Positions 15,181 to 23,243 of a DNA stretch of 33,150 nucleotides are shown in pieces (position 1 is the first letter of the stretch; each line of letters begins with the position of its first letter). A program made the position numbers and the translations under genes. Source of the stretch: an uncultured Bacteroidales bacterium (GTDB lineage: Bacteria; Bacteroidota; Bacteroidia; Bacteroidales; UBA932); NCBI GenBank assembly GCA_900320795.1, contig ONTQ01000035.1, positions 1-33,150 of the forward strand. The letters are read 5' to 3'. The notes beneath the pieces are model-generated. The model ran no database searches. It saw only the letters and a list, made by a program, of their open reading frames with translations, and was not told the DNA's origin.

Positions 15181-15235
15181 GATGAAGAGATTCTTCGCTT
15201 CGTTCAGAATGGCAAGGCTCGCTCAGAAAGACAGG
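15181..15235 (+). repeat. Dispersed repeat in the recQ leader (copy A)
   Basis: The core GATTCTTCGCTTCGTTCAGA at 15189-15208, followed by ATGGCA, matches 20 of 26 ungapped positions with a second copy inside the CBM9-like gene at 25474-25499. The next stretch (GCTCAGAAAGACAGGG) looks like a degenerate partial repeat of the same end. It fills the space between a TATCTTCG promoter-like box (15165-15172) and the recQ ATG. I recall similar CTTCGCTCAGAATGACA repeats as common in Bacteroidales genomes. Confidence 0.55.
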
Positions 15236-15237
15236 GT

Positions 15238-17100
15238 ATGATACCACAAGAGGTACTGAAGAAATATTGGGGGTATGACTGTTTCCGCCCCATGCAGGAA
15301 GAGATTGTCCGGGAAGCCCTGGAAGGCCGGGACGTTCTGGCCATCCTGCCCACCGGCGGCGGAAAGAGCGTGTGCTTCCAGGTACCGGCCCTTATGAAGG
15401 AGGGCATCGCCCTTGTGGTCACGCCACTCATCGCCCTCATGAAAGACCAGGTCCAGAACCTACAGGAGAGAGGCATCCGTGCCATGGCCATCCACGCCGG
15501 CATGAACCGGCACGAAGTGGACCTCGCCCTCAACAATGCCGCCTACGGCGACTATAAGTTCCTATATCTGTCTCCCGAACGCCTGAACACCCCCCTTTTC
15601 CAGTCTTACCTGGGCGTTCTGAAAGTCTCCTTCATCGTCGTGGACGAAGCCCACTGCATCTCGCAGTGGGGCTATGATTTCCGCCCCAACTATCTGGAAA
15701 TCGGCCGTTTGCGAGAACGGATATCGGCTCCGGTCCTGGCCCTGACGGCGACGGCCACTCCCCTGGTGGCCCACGACATCATGGAACGGCTGCGTTTCCG
15801 GGAGGAAAACCTCCTTCGTTCCGGTTTCGAGCGGCCCAATCTGAGTTATATCGTACGCAAGGCGCAAGACAAGATCGGCCAGATCCGCAGCATCTGCGAA
15901 GGGGTTCCCGGGACGGGAATCGTCTATGTCCGCAGCCGGGCCCGCGCCCAGGAACTGGCGGAGAGCCTGAAGGCTGTCGGCATCAGCGCGTCTTTCTACC
16001 ACGCCGGGCTGGGCCCCGAGACCCGTACCCTCCGCCAGGAGGAGTGGAAGAGCGGGACGACACGCGTGATGGTGTGTACCAACGCCTTCGGCATGGGCAT
16101 CGACAAGGCCGATGTACGCTTCGTGGCGCACGCCGACCTCCCCGACAGCCCCGAAGCCTATTTCCAGGAAGCCGGCCGGGCAGGACGCGACGGGAAACCC
16201 TCCTATGCCGTCCTCCTTTGGAACGGGACCGACGAGGCTCGCCTCAAGCAACTCCAAGAGGTCTCATTCCCTTCCCTGGAATACATCGAAGACATTTATC
16301 ACAAGGTCCATATCTTCTTTGAGATTCCTTACGATACCGGCATGGGGCGCATGCTCAAATTCGACCTCGCCGCTTTTTGTAAGCAATACCGGCTGCAGCG
16401 CGCTCCCGCCTACTATGCAATCAAGTATCTGGAGCGGGAAGGGCACTGGACCCTGTCAGAAGACATGGACATCCAGACCCGCATCCGCATCGAGACAGAC
16501 CGGCAGCAATTATACAATGTCGAATTACCGGACCCGCAGATGCCTGCCGTCCTGGAGGCCCTCATGCGAATGTACACAGGCATCTTTTCGTTCCCGCAGC
16601 CGATCGACGAAGAAGCCGTCGCCCGCCGTTCCGGCTTGAGTGTACCGCAACTGAGGCAGCTCCTGTACGGGCTCAGCGTGAACCACGTCATCCGCTATAT
16701 CCCGGCCGATCACGCCACGGTGCTGTTCATCGCACACGACCGCCTGCGCCCCGGCAATGTGCAACTTTCTCCAAAACGGTATCAGATGCTTCGCGGCACT
16801 TATGGGGAACGGGTACAGACCATGCTGGAATTCGTGAAAGAAGAGGACGAATGCCGCTCGCAGTTCCTGCTCCGCTATTTCGGGCAGGAGAAGAGTCGTC
16901 CCTGCGGGAAATGCGACATCTGCCGCAGCGGATCCGCCCAAACCAAGGAACTCGGCACACAGATCAAAGCCTGGATTGAAGCCCGCGGGGGGAAGTATTC
17001 CCTCGCCGAGGCGCGCGCAGCCTTCGGCCAGGCCGACGAGAACTGGCTGGGGGTCCTCCGGGAGCTGATCGACCGCAAGGACGTTCCGTCTTACACGTAA
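15238..17100 (+). CDS. recQ: ATP-dependent DNA helicase RecQ
   Basis: RecQ unwinds DNA 3' to 5' in recombination and fork repair. The 620-residue protein has the RecQ motif 0 (FRPMQEEIV), Walker A GGGKS at 40-44, DEAH at about 134-137 and the motif VI QEAGRAGRDG. A zinc-binding RQC region follows, with a cysteine near 539 and CGKCDIC near 555. A winged-helix segment lies before the zinc site in the altered order common in Bacteroidetes. No complete HRDC domain is visible; only about 45 residues follow the zinc site. The ATG at 15238 follows a dispersed repeat and a weak -7 box. Confidence 0.95.
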   Translation: MIPQEVLKKYWGYDCFRPMQEEIVREALEGRDVLAILPTGGGKSVCFQVPALMKEGIALVVTPLIALMKDQVQNLQERGIRAMAIHAGMNRHEVDLALNNAAYGDYKFLYLSPERLNTPLFQSYLGVLKVSFIVVDEAHCISQWGYDFRPNYLEIGRLRERISAPVLALTATATPLVAHDIMERLRFREENLLRSGFERPNLSYIVRKAQDKIGQIRSICEGVPGTGIVYVRSRARAQELAESLKAVGISASFYHAGLGPETRTLRQEEWKSGTTRVMVCTNAFGMGIDKADVRFVAHADLPDSPEAYFQEAGRAGRDGKPSYAVLLWNGTDEARLKQLQEVSFPSLEYIEDIYHKVHIFFEIPYDTGMGRMLKFDLAAFCKQYRLQRAPAYYAIKYLEREGHWTLSEDMDIQTRIRIETDRQQLYNVELPDPQMPAVLEALMRMYTGIFSFPQPIDEEAVARRSGLSVPQLRQLLYGLSVNHVIRYIPADHATVLFIAHDRLRPGNVQLSPKRYQMLRGTYGERVQTMLEFVKEEDECRSQFLLRYFGQEKSRPCGKCDICRSGSAQTKELGTQIKAWIEARGGKYSLAEARAAFGQADENWLGVLRELIDRKDVPSYT

Positions 17101-17106
17101 ATTGCG

Positions 17107-17114
17107 TATCTTTG
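17107..17114 (+). promoter_or_regulatory. -7 box before the MATE gene
   Basis: TATCTTTG matches the -7 consensus and lies 10 bases before the MATE ATG at 17125, overlapping the space just after the recQ stop. The resulting leader would be about 4 bases. Confidence 0.5.
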
Positions 17115-17124
17115 TATTTTGACC

Positions 17125-18522
17125 ATGGCCGCAAGCAAAGACATATTCCTGCAAAGCATCCGCAACGGAGGCTCACTCAGCCTGGGGCAGCAGATCCGGC
17201 TGTGCCTGATGCTCAGTTACCCGGCTATCCTGGCCCAGTTGTCCTCCGTGATGATGCAGTATATCGACGCCTCCATGGTCGGCCATCTGGGTCCCGCCGC
17301 AGGAGCGTCCATCGGCCTGGTATCCACTTGCCTGTGGCTTTTCGGCGGCTTTGGAATGGCGGTCACCAGCGGTTTCTCCGTCCAGGTGGCACATCTTTTC
17401 GGGGCAAATGACTTTGCCGGGGCACGCTCGGTGCTGCGACAGGCACTGGTTTGCGGATTGGGATTCAGCGTATTCCTGGCTGTGGCAGGCATGGCCATAT
17501 CCCCTTTCCTTCCCTATTGGCTGGGCGGCGGGCAGGACATCGGCCCGGATGCCTCCCGCTACTTTTTCATTATGGCGCTGTTCATGCCGGCCATGCTGAT
17601 GGACTGGACCTGCGCCGCCATCCTGCAGGCCAGCGGGAACATGAAAGTGCCCAGCATCCTGAGCATCGGCATGTGCGTGCTGGATGTGGTGTTCAACTAT
17701 CTGTTCATCTATGTGCTGGACATGGGCGTGACGGGCGCCGCACTGGGCAGCGGCCTGGCCGAAGTCATTACCGGAATGGCCATGTTCTCTTTCCTCGTTT
17801 TCAAGAGCCCGGAACTCAACCTGCGGCAGGAAAGAGGCAGTTTCCGACCTACGGCGGTGGTCGTACGAAAGGCTCTCGGCATCAGCGGGCCGATGGCCCT
17901 GCAGAATCTCCTGATGCGAGGAGCACACATCGCCTCTACTGTCATCGTGGCCCCGCTCGGTACCATTTCCATCGCCGCCAACTCCTTCGCCATCACGGCG
18001 GAAAGCTTTTGCTACATGCCCGGTTATGGCATCGCCGATGCCGCCACCACCCTGGTGGGACAGTCTGTCGGCGCCGGCCGAAGGTCCCTGGCCAAACGTT
18101 TCGCCTGGATTACCACGGGGCTCGGGATGGGCATCATGGGCATGCTGGCCGTGCTGATGTACATCTTCGCCCCGCAGATGATGGGGCTTCTCTCCCCGGA
18201 TGCGGAGGTCATCGGCCTGGGTGCCCGGGTGCTTCGCATCGAGTCGTTCGCGGAACTGGGCTATGCTGCCTCCATCGTGGCCTACGGCGCCTGCGTGGGT
18301 GCCGGCGACACCAGGTGGCCCAGCATCATGAACTTCGGATCCATGTGGATTGTCCGCATCATCCCCGCCATTTTCCTCACCCGCATCTACGGACTGGTGG
18401 GCTTCTGGATCTGCATGGCGGTAGAACTGAGCTTCCGCGGCATCATCTTCCTTGTGCGCCTGTACCGGGGCCGCTGGCTCAACGCCGCCCTCCCGGGTGA
18501 CAAACAAACATCTGACAATTAA
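17125..18522 (+). CDS. MATE-family multidrug/cation efflux transporter
   Basis: This is a 465-residue inner-membrane protein with about twelve hydrophobic helices in two similar halves. The N-terminal half has the conserved LSYPAILAQLSSVMMQYIDASMVGHLG, and the C-terminal half repeats the pattern with ISGPMALQNLLMRGAHIAS. The stretch PGYGIADAATTLVGQSVGAG is characteristic of MATE exporters. These proteins expel drugs or metabolites using Na+ or H+ gradients; the substrate is unknown. I start at the ATG at 17125; a TTG two codons upstream lies within the promoter spacing. It begins 24 bases after recQ. Confidence 0.92.
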   Translation: MAASKDIFLQSIRNGGSLSLGQQIRLCLMLSYPAILAQLSSVMMQYIDASMVGHLGPAAGASIGLVSTCLWLFGGFGMAVTSGFSVQVAHLFGANDFAGARSVLRQALVCGLGFSVFLAVAGMAISPFLPYWLGGGQDIGPDASRYFFIMALFMPAMLMDWTCAAILQASGNMKVPSILSIGMCVLDVVFNYLFIYVLDMGVTGAALGSGLAEVITGMAMFSFLVFKSPELNLRQERGSFRPTAVVVRKALGISGPMALQNLLMRGAHIASTVIVAPLGTISIAANSFAITAESFCYMPGYGIADAATTLVGQSVGAGRRSLAKRFAWITTGLGMGIMGMLAVLMYIFAPQMMGLLSPDAEVIGLGARVLRIESFAELGYAASIVAYGACVGAGDTRWPSIMNFGSMWIVRIIPAIFLTRIYGLVGFWICMAVELSFRGIIFLVRLYRGRWLNAALPGDKQTSDN

Positions 18523-18605
18523 TTACTTACAACTTTTTCTCTGCGCTTTTTGCTCCGAGGATTATACGAAAAAAACTGATAGATAAATAGTTAAGAATCA
18601 CCATT

Positions 18606-19400
18606 ATGTTGGGAATTGTTTTACAGAAAGGAGACGACAAGCTGCTGGGCGCGCTGGTGCTCCAGAAATGCAAGGATTTCATGGTCTATCTGCCGGAGAA
18701 TGATCCCGCAGAGGCCGATTATGACGCACAGCTCCAAATCCGGCACGGAAACTGGCAGGATGTGGAAGAACCGCTCGTGTGTCTGCTGGAGCCCGGAGCC
18801 CTGCCGGATCCGAACTTCGTAAAAAGCATCCTCCGCACTTCTAGGCGCCATCCCGACTTCGATGTCTATCATGTGAACGTAAGCGGCGAAAAAGCCTTCC
18901 CCCGAAAGGCCAGCCCCAAGAAAGTCTTCCGGCTGTGCATCCTCGGAGACACCGCCGCCCCGCTTTCCTGTTTCATTTTCCGGAACGAACGGCTTCGCGA
19001 GAAGGCCGTCTATGAGGCCGACGGAGACCTGGAAACCCTTCCCACCGTCCTCAACTGTGCCCAGGAACGCCCCGTACGCAATGTCTGGCGGCAGGAGTTG
19101 GCCTGGACACCAGCCACCCCCTCCTCCAATCCGGCCGTGCAGGAAGAAGCCATCCGCGCCAGGATTAACCTCCTCCGCTGGACGGAGAGTTTCTTCGGCG
19201 ACGACGATTACCCGCTCAGCGTGGGAGACCAGCTGGAACTGTTTGCCAGCGAAGTCGCCAAACTCTATCCCAATTACACGGCCGAAGAACTGAAAGAGAT
19301 GATGAACAGTTTCCAGGTGTCCCAGGGAGCTGTCCGCAAACTGCGAGCTTCCAGTGCGCTTAATTCCGCCCTGAAACTGCGCAAGAAAGAATGGCAGTAG
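18606..19400 (+). CDS. Unrecognised protein with glycosyltransferase-2-like features
   Basis: I do not recognise this 264-residue soluble protein. It has no signal peptide or membrane segment. The middle resembles a GT-A/GT2 fold: a strand LVCLLEPGALPDPNFVKSIL where GT2 enzymes show the DxD region, and later SCFIFRNERLREKAVYEADG, like the acceptor-site segment. The catalytic DxD itself is absent (EPGA in its place). The C-terminal 80 residues are charged and helical. It could be an inactive or highly divergent glycosyltransferase, or unrelated. It lies 83 bases after the MATE gene and converges on the M28-like gene, with one base between stops. Confidence 0.6.
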   Translation: MLGIVLQKGDDKLLGALVLQKCKDFMVYLPENDPAEADYDAQLQIRHGNWQDVEEPLVCLLEPGALPDPNFVKSILRTSRRHPDFDVYHVNVSGEKAFPRKASPKKVFRLCILGDTAAPLSCFIFRNERLREKAVYEADGDLETLPTVLNCAQERPVRNVWRQELAWTPATPSSNPAVQEEAIRARINLLRWTESFFGDDDYPLSVGDQLELFASEVAKLYPNYTAEELKEMMNSFQVSQGAVRKLRASSALNSALKLRKKEWQ

Positions 19401-19401
19401 T

Positions 19402-20394
19402 TTAAAGGATCTTTTCCAACCAATAGAAGATGAGTTGGATGCGCTTTCGCATGAGCGTATAGTCCAGCGTATCGGGCGTATCCGTCACTTTGTTGTTGTT
19501 AAGCGTGATGCCGGATGTGAACATCACGGCAGGGATATCATGTTCCAGGAACACGCGCTGGTCGCTCACGCGGCGGTAGAACAGTTGCGTGAAATCCTTG
19601 CTGCCATAATAGTCGTACCCCAGTTCCAGGCCGATATTGAGGTCCCGGTTTACACTCTCCAGCGTACTGCGGCGGCCGGTGGACGCCTCCGAGAGCATCA
19701 TCAGGTACTGGGGGTTTCCCTTGGTGAGGGGGGCCAGTCCGGTTCCCAGCTGATCCAGGTTTACGGCCAGGACAATCTGCCCCGGGGAGACAGCCTGTCC
19801 GCTTACAGGGTCTTTCAGTTTGCCCTGTTCGATGAGACGCCACAAATCGGCGGCACCGGAGAGGTCTTTTTCCTTTCCGTCCAATGCAGCGATGATGAGA
19901 CCGGTCCCGTATGTCTTTCTGCATTCCTTCATATGGAAAAACATGCGGGCAACCTCCAGGAGGGCGGCCACGCCGGAAGCATTGCTGTCGGCCCCCGGGT
20001 AGGTGTTGCCGCCCAAGGTGCCCAGGTTGTCAAAATGGGCCATCACCACCACATAGCGGGCGGGAGAAGCCGTGCCGGGCAGCAGTCCCAGGATGTTCCG
20101 GCCGAAAAAGCCCGCTCCGCGGAAACCGTGCATCCAGGCCCCGCTGAAGGGCTCCAGGTGAAGGTCCATAAACTGGTCTTCCAGCCAGACGGCCGCTTTC
20201 TTGGAGCCTTCCGTTCCGCTGGCCCGTCCTCCGAGGGAAGGGTCGGAGAGGAAATCCACCGTGGCACGGATGTTCTCCGTATGCAGGACCGTCTCCGCGT
20301 TTTTGGGACTGATGGTGTATCGGACGCCTTGCGCTGCGGCAGGAATACAGACCGACAGCGACAAAATCATCAAAATTTTTATTAACTTTGTCAT
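19402..20394 (-). CDS. Secreted M28-peptidase homologue with altered active site
   Basis: The 330-residue protein has a signal peptide (MTKLIKILMILSLSVCIPAAAQ) and a single M28 domain. Metal-binding positions H120 and D122 (AHFDN), D136 (GADSNASG) and D214 (NLDQLG) are kept. The usual Glu-Glu pair reads K174-E175, so the general base appears replaced by lysine. The final His of the SDH motif reads Q279 (SDQRVF). It may be an inactive binding protein or use altered chemistry. I start at the ATG at 20394 because it gives a clean signal peptide and a TAATTTCG box lies just upstream. A GTG at 20418 and an ATG at 20412 are also in frame. Confidence 0.82.
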   Translation of the reverse strand: MTKLIKILMILSLSVCIPAAAQGVRYTISPKNAETVLHTENIRATVDFLSDPSLGGRASGTEGSKKAAVWLEDQFMDLHLEPFSGAWMHGFRGAGFFGRNILGLLPGTASPARYVVVMAHFDNLGTLGGNTYPGADSNASGVAALLEVARMFFHMKECRKTYGTGLIIAALDGKEKDLSGAADLWRLIEQGKLKDPVSGQAVSPGQIVLAVNLDQLGTGLAPLTKGNPQYLMMLSEASTGRRSTLESVNRDLNIGLELGYDYYGSKDFTQLFYRRVSDQRVFLEHDIPAVMFTSGITLNNNKVTDTPDTLDYTLMRKRIQLIFYWLEKIL

Positions 20395-20400
20395 TTGGTG

Positions 20401-20408
20401 CGAAATTA
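20401..20408 (-). promoter_or_regulatory. -7-like box before the M28 homologue
   Basis: On the minus strand, TAATTTCG (20408-20401) differs from TAnnTTTG at one base and ends 6 bases before the ATG at 20394. If used, it rules out the upstream in-frame start codons. Confidence 0.4.
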
Positions 20409-20439
20409 GCATTTTCACGGCGGAAAAGAAAATTATTTT

Positions 20440-22425
20440 ATGAAAAACGTTTGGCGCATACTTCCCATCTGTCTGACATTGTTGCTGTGTCTGCCTTCAT
20501 GGGGCCAGTATGACAAGGACGTCTTCTCCTTCCGTGGCCGCTCGGCCCTTCAGGACGGCCGGCTCAACGAGGCCGTAGCCAATTTCAACATCCTGGCCCA
20601 GCTGGACAGCACCGATCATTGGACCTTTTTCTACCGCGGCATCGCCAAATACAACCTCGGAGACATCCGCGGCGCCAAGGCCGATTTCTCCACGGCCGTG
20701 CGTCTGAACCCGGTCTTCACTTCCGGATTCCATTACCGTGCCATTACCGAAAGCCGTACCGGAGATTATGAAGGTGCCCTGAAGGATCTGGAAAGGGCCA
20801 TCGAACTGCGACCAGGGTCTTCCGGCCTGTATTTTACCCGCGGCGTCACTTATTTCCTGAGCCGCCAGTTCGAGCGGGCCGTGGCGGATTTCGACAAATA
20901 CATCCGCAAGGAAGCCAAGGACCCTTCGTCCTACCTGAACCGGGGCGCCTCCTATCTTTTCCTCGGAGACACCACCAAAGCCCTGGCCGACTACAACCAC
21001 GCCATCCGGCTCGACCGTTTCGAGCCCGAAGGCTACATCCGGAGGGGCGGGCTCAAGGCATCCCGAAAGCAATACGACGAAGCCCTCGCAGACTTCAACA
21101 AGGCCGTAGAACTGGACTCCACCCTTACCCTGGCCTATTTCCAAAGAGCCATCGTCCGGAGTGAGACCGGAGACTTGAATGCCGCCATGAAGGACCTCAA
21201 CACGGTGCTCAAGTACGAACCCGGCAATGCGCTCACCCTGTACAACCGAAGCCTTCTGAGCGCCCAGGTGGGCGATTACGAAGGGGCCCTGTCCGACATG
21301 GACCGCGTCATCGCCATCAACCCGGGCAACGTGCTGGCCTATTTCAACCGTGCCGGCTACTTCATTGAAATGCAGCGCTGGGATGATGCCCTGGCCGACT
21401 ACAACAAAGCTATCGAACTGTATCCGGACTTCGCCAAGGCCTACATGAACCGTGCATTCGTGGAACTGCAGATGGGCATGAACCGCGCTTCCAAGGAAGA
21501 CTACCGCACCGCTCGCAGCAAGGTGGCCGATTACGAGAAGGCCACCGCCGGAGGTGCCAATTTCTCCGATACCACCAAAAAATACAGCAACCTGCTTGCG
21601 CTGGATGCCGATTTCGCCCGGGGCGGCAATTTCGAGAACGAAATGCTCCGCCACAGGGATGTGGATATCAACTTGAAACCGCTCTATCGCTTTGTCCTCA
21701 CCAAGGAACGGGACGACGCCAAGTACGCCCTTGCCCACCGGTACGAGAACCGCCTGCTGGACGGCTTCCTCGCGAAAGCGCCCCTGCCGGCAGAAATCAC
21801 GTCCGCCCCTACCAAGCTCCAGGCGACATCGGCCATCCTGACGGAGAAGGTGGATAATCCTTTTTTCAAGGGGATGCAGGACATGGGGCTCAAGCAGTAT
21901 TCCCTGGCGCTCCAGCACTTCACGGAGGCCGTGGAAGAGAACAGTCTGGATCCATACGCCCAGTACTACAAAGCGTTCTACCTCATGAACCGGGGCGCGC
22001 TCAGGGCCGAAATGATCGAGTTCATCGCCTCCTTCGAGTCCAATGTACAGACCCTCACCATGGATGACAAGGGCAATACCCGCGCCCGGGTGCGGGATCA
22101 GGTAACCCGCGAGTACGATTACAGCGAAGCCCTGCAGGACATGGAAGCGGCCGTAGCCATCCTGCCTTCCCTGCCATACCTGCAGTTCAACCTGGGCAAC
22201 CTGTACAGCCTCAGTTCCCGTTTCGTCGAAGCCATCGAAAGTTACGACAAGGCCATCCGGCTGTATCCCTGGCTGGGCAGCGCCTACTTCAACCGTGGTC
22301 TGGTGCTCATCTATCTGAAAGACAAGGAAAAAGGCTGTATCGACCTGTCCCGTGCCGGAGAACTGGGCGTAGAAGGATCCTACGATGTCATCTCCCGTTA
22401 CTGCGAGAAGGAGGAGCGGCCATGA
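20440..22425 (+). CDS. Secreted TPR-repeat protein
   Basis: The 661-residue protein has a signal peptide (MKNVWRILPICLTLLLCLPSWGQ) followed by about ten tetratricopeptide repeats up to residue 360. Each shows the A-x-x-D-x-x-x-A-I-x-L-x-P pattern, for example YEGALKDLERAIELRP and YDEALADFNKAVELDS. A linker of roughly 110 less regular residues follows. More TPRs come near the C-terminus (SRFVEAIESYDKAIRLYPWL). It should be a periplasmic protein-interaction scaffold with unknown partners. Its stop overlaps the start of the MBL-fold gene in an ATGA junction, so the two are coupled. It is divergent from the M28 homologue. Confidence 0.9.
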   Translation: MKNVWRILPICLTLLLCLPSWGQYDKDVFSFRGRSALQDGRLNEAVANFNILAQLDSTDHWTFFYRGIAKYNLGDIRGAKADFSTAVRLNPVFTSGFHYRAITESRTGDYEGALKDLERAIELRPGSSGLYFTRGVTYFLSRQFERAVADFDKYIRKEAKDPSSYLNRGASYLFLGDTTKALADYNHAIRLDRFEPEGYIRRGGLKASRKQYDEALADFNKAVELDSTLTLAYFQRAIVRSETGDLNAAMKDLNTVLKYEPGNALTLYNRSLLSAQVGDYEGALSDMDRVIAINPGNVLAYFNRAGYFIEMQRWDDALADYNKAIELYPDFAKAYMNRAFVELQMGMNRASKEDYRTARSKVADYEKATAGGANFSDTTKKYSNLLALDADFARGGNFENEMLRHRDVDINLKPLYRFVLTKERDDAKYALAHRYENRLLDGFLAKAPLPAEITSAPTKLQATSAILTEKVDNPFFKGMQDMGLKQYSLALQHFTEAVEENSLDPYAQYYKAFYLMNRGALRAEMIEFIASFESNVQTLTMDDKGNTRARVRDQVTREYDYSEALQDMEAAVAILPSLPYLQFNLGNLYSLSSRFVEAIESYDKAIRLYPWLGSAYFNRGLVLIYLKDKEKGCIDLSRAGELGVEGSYDVISRYCEKEERP

Positions 22426-23219
22426 TGCGCTTCGTCAGTTTTTCCAGCGGCAGTTGCGGGAACTGTTCCCTCCTTCTGGGTCCGCATTCCGGCATCCTGA
22501 TCGATGCCGGCGTCGGAATCCGCCGCATCAAGAAAGAACTGGAAAGCCTGCATCTGGGATATGCCGACATATCGGCCATCCTGGTCACGCACGACCACGG
22601 GGACCACATACGTTCCCTCGGATCCTTCTGCAAACGACTGGCCGTGCCGGTCTGGACCACGCAGGTGCTCAATGACGCCCTGCTGCGCCATCCTTTCACG
22701 CGGGACTGGATCGGCCCGTGCAAGCAGAATCTCACCCCCGGCATATGGAACCCCGTGACGGAGGATTTCGATGTACAGTATTTCGTGGTCCCGCACGATG
22801 CCTCCCAGTGCGTGGGGTATGCCCTCCGTTGCGGGGAAGAGCTCTTCGTACTGATGACGGACATGGGACATACCACGCCCGAGGCACTTCACTGGGCTTC
22901 CCTGGCCACTACGGTGGTGGTGGAATCCAATTATGACATGGACATGCTGCTGGGCGGAGACTATCCCCAGGAGCTGAAGGACCGCATCAGCCACGGCATC
23001 GGCCATCTGTCCAACGACGCCTGCGCCGAAGCCATCGGCGCTTTCCTCCATCCGGGACTCAGGAACCTATTCCTCTGCCACCTGAGCGGCAACAACAATA
23101 CTCCCGCGCTGGCCTACGCAAGCGCCCGGAACGCGCTCATGGCCGCCGGCGTAGACCCGGGCTCCATCAACCTCCGCGTCCTCAAACGGGGAATTGCCTC
23201 TCCGCTGCTGGTACTGTAA
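22422..23219 (+). CDS. MBL-fold metallohydrolase (YycJ/WalJ-like)
   Basis: The 265-residue protein begins FVSFSSGSCGNCSLL, the hallmark of the YycJ/WalJ group. It has the metal site THDHGDH near residues 56-62, then the later ligands VVPHDA, MTDMGH and CHLSGNNN. YycJ-type proteins are reported or proposed to be nucleases linked to DNA repair or cell-wall signalling. The specific substrate here is not evident. There is no signal peptide, so it acts in the cytoplasm even though its coupled upstream partner is exported. Confidence 0.87.
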   Translation: MMRFVSFSSGSCGNCSLLLGPHSGILIDAGVGIRRIKKELESLHLGYADISAILVTHDHGDHIRSLGSFCKRLAVPVWTTQVLNDALLRHPFTRDWIGPCKQNLTPGIWNPVTEDFDVQYFVVPHDASQCVGYALRCGEELFVLMTDMGHTTPEALHWASLATTVVVESNYDMDMLLGGDYPQELKDRISHGIGHLSNDACAEAIGAFLHPGLRNLFLCHLSGNNNTPALAYASARNALMAAGVDPGSINLRVLKRGIASPLLVL

Positions 23220-23230
23220 AGGATTTTTGC

Positions 23231-23238
23231 TATCTTTG
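23231..23238 (+). promoter_or_regulatory. -7 box directly before the ABC exporter
   Basis: TATCTTTG matches the -7 consensus and ends 5 bases before the ATG at 23244, so a transcript from here would be leaderless or nearly so. The -33 position shows no clear TTTG. Confidence 0.5.
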
Positions 23239-23243
23239 TAAGC

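Noticed and set aside
20497-21918. A 473-codon minus-strand frame opposite the TPR gene
   Set aside because: Its apparent repeats are the complement of the TPR repeats; there is no independent domain.
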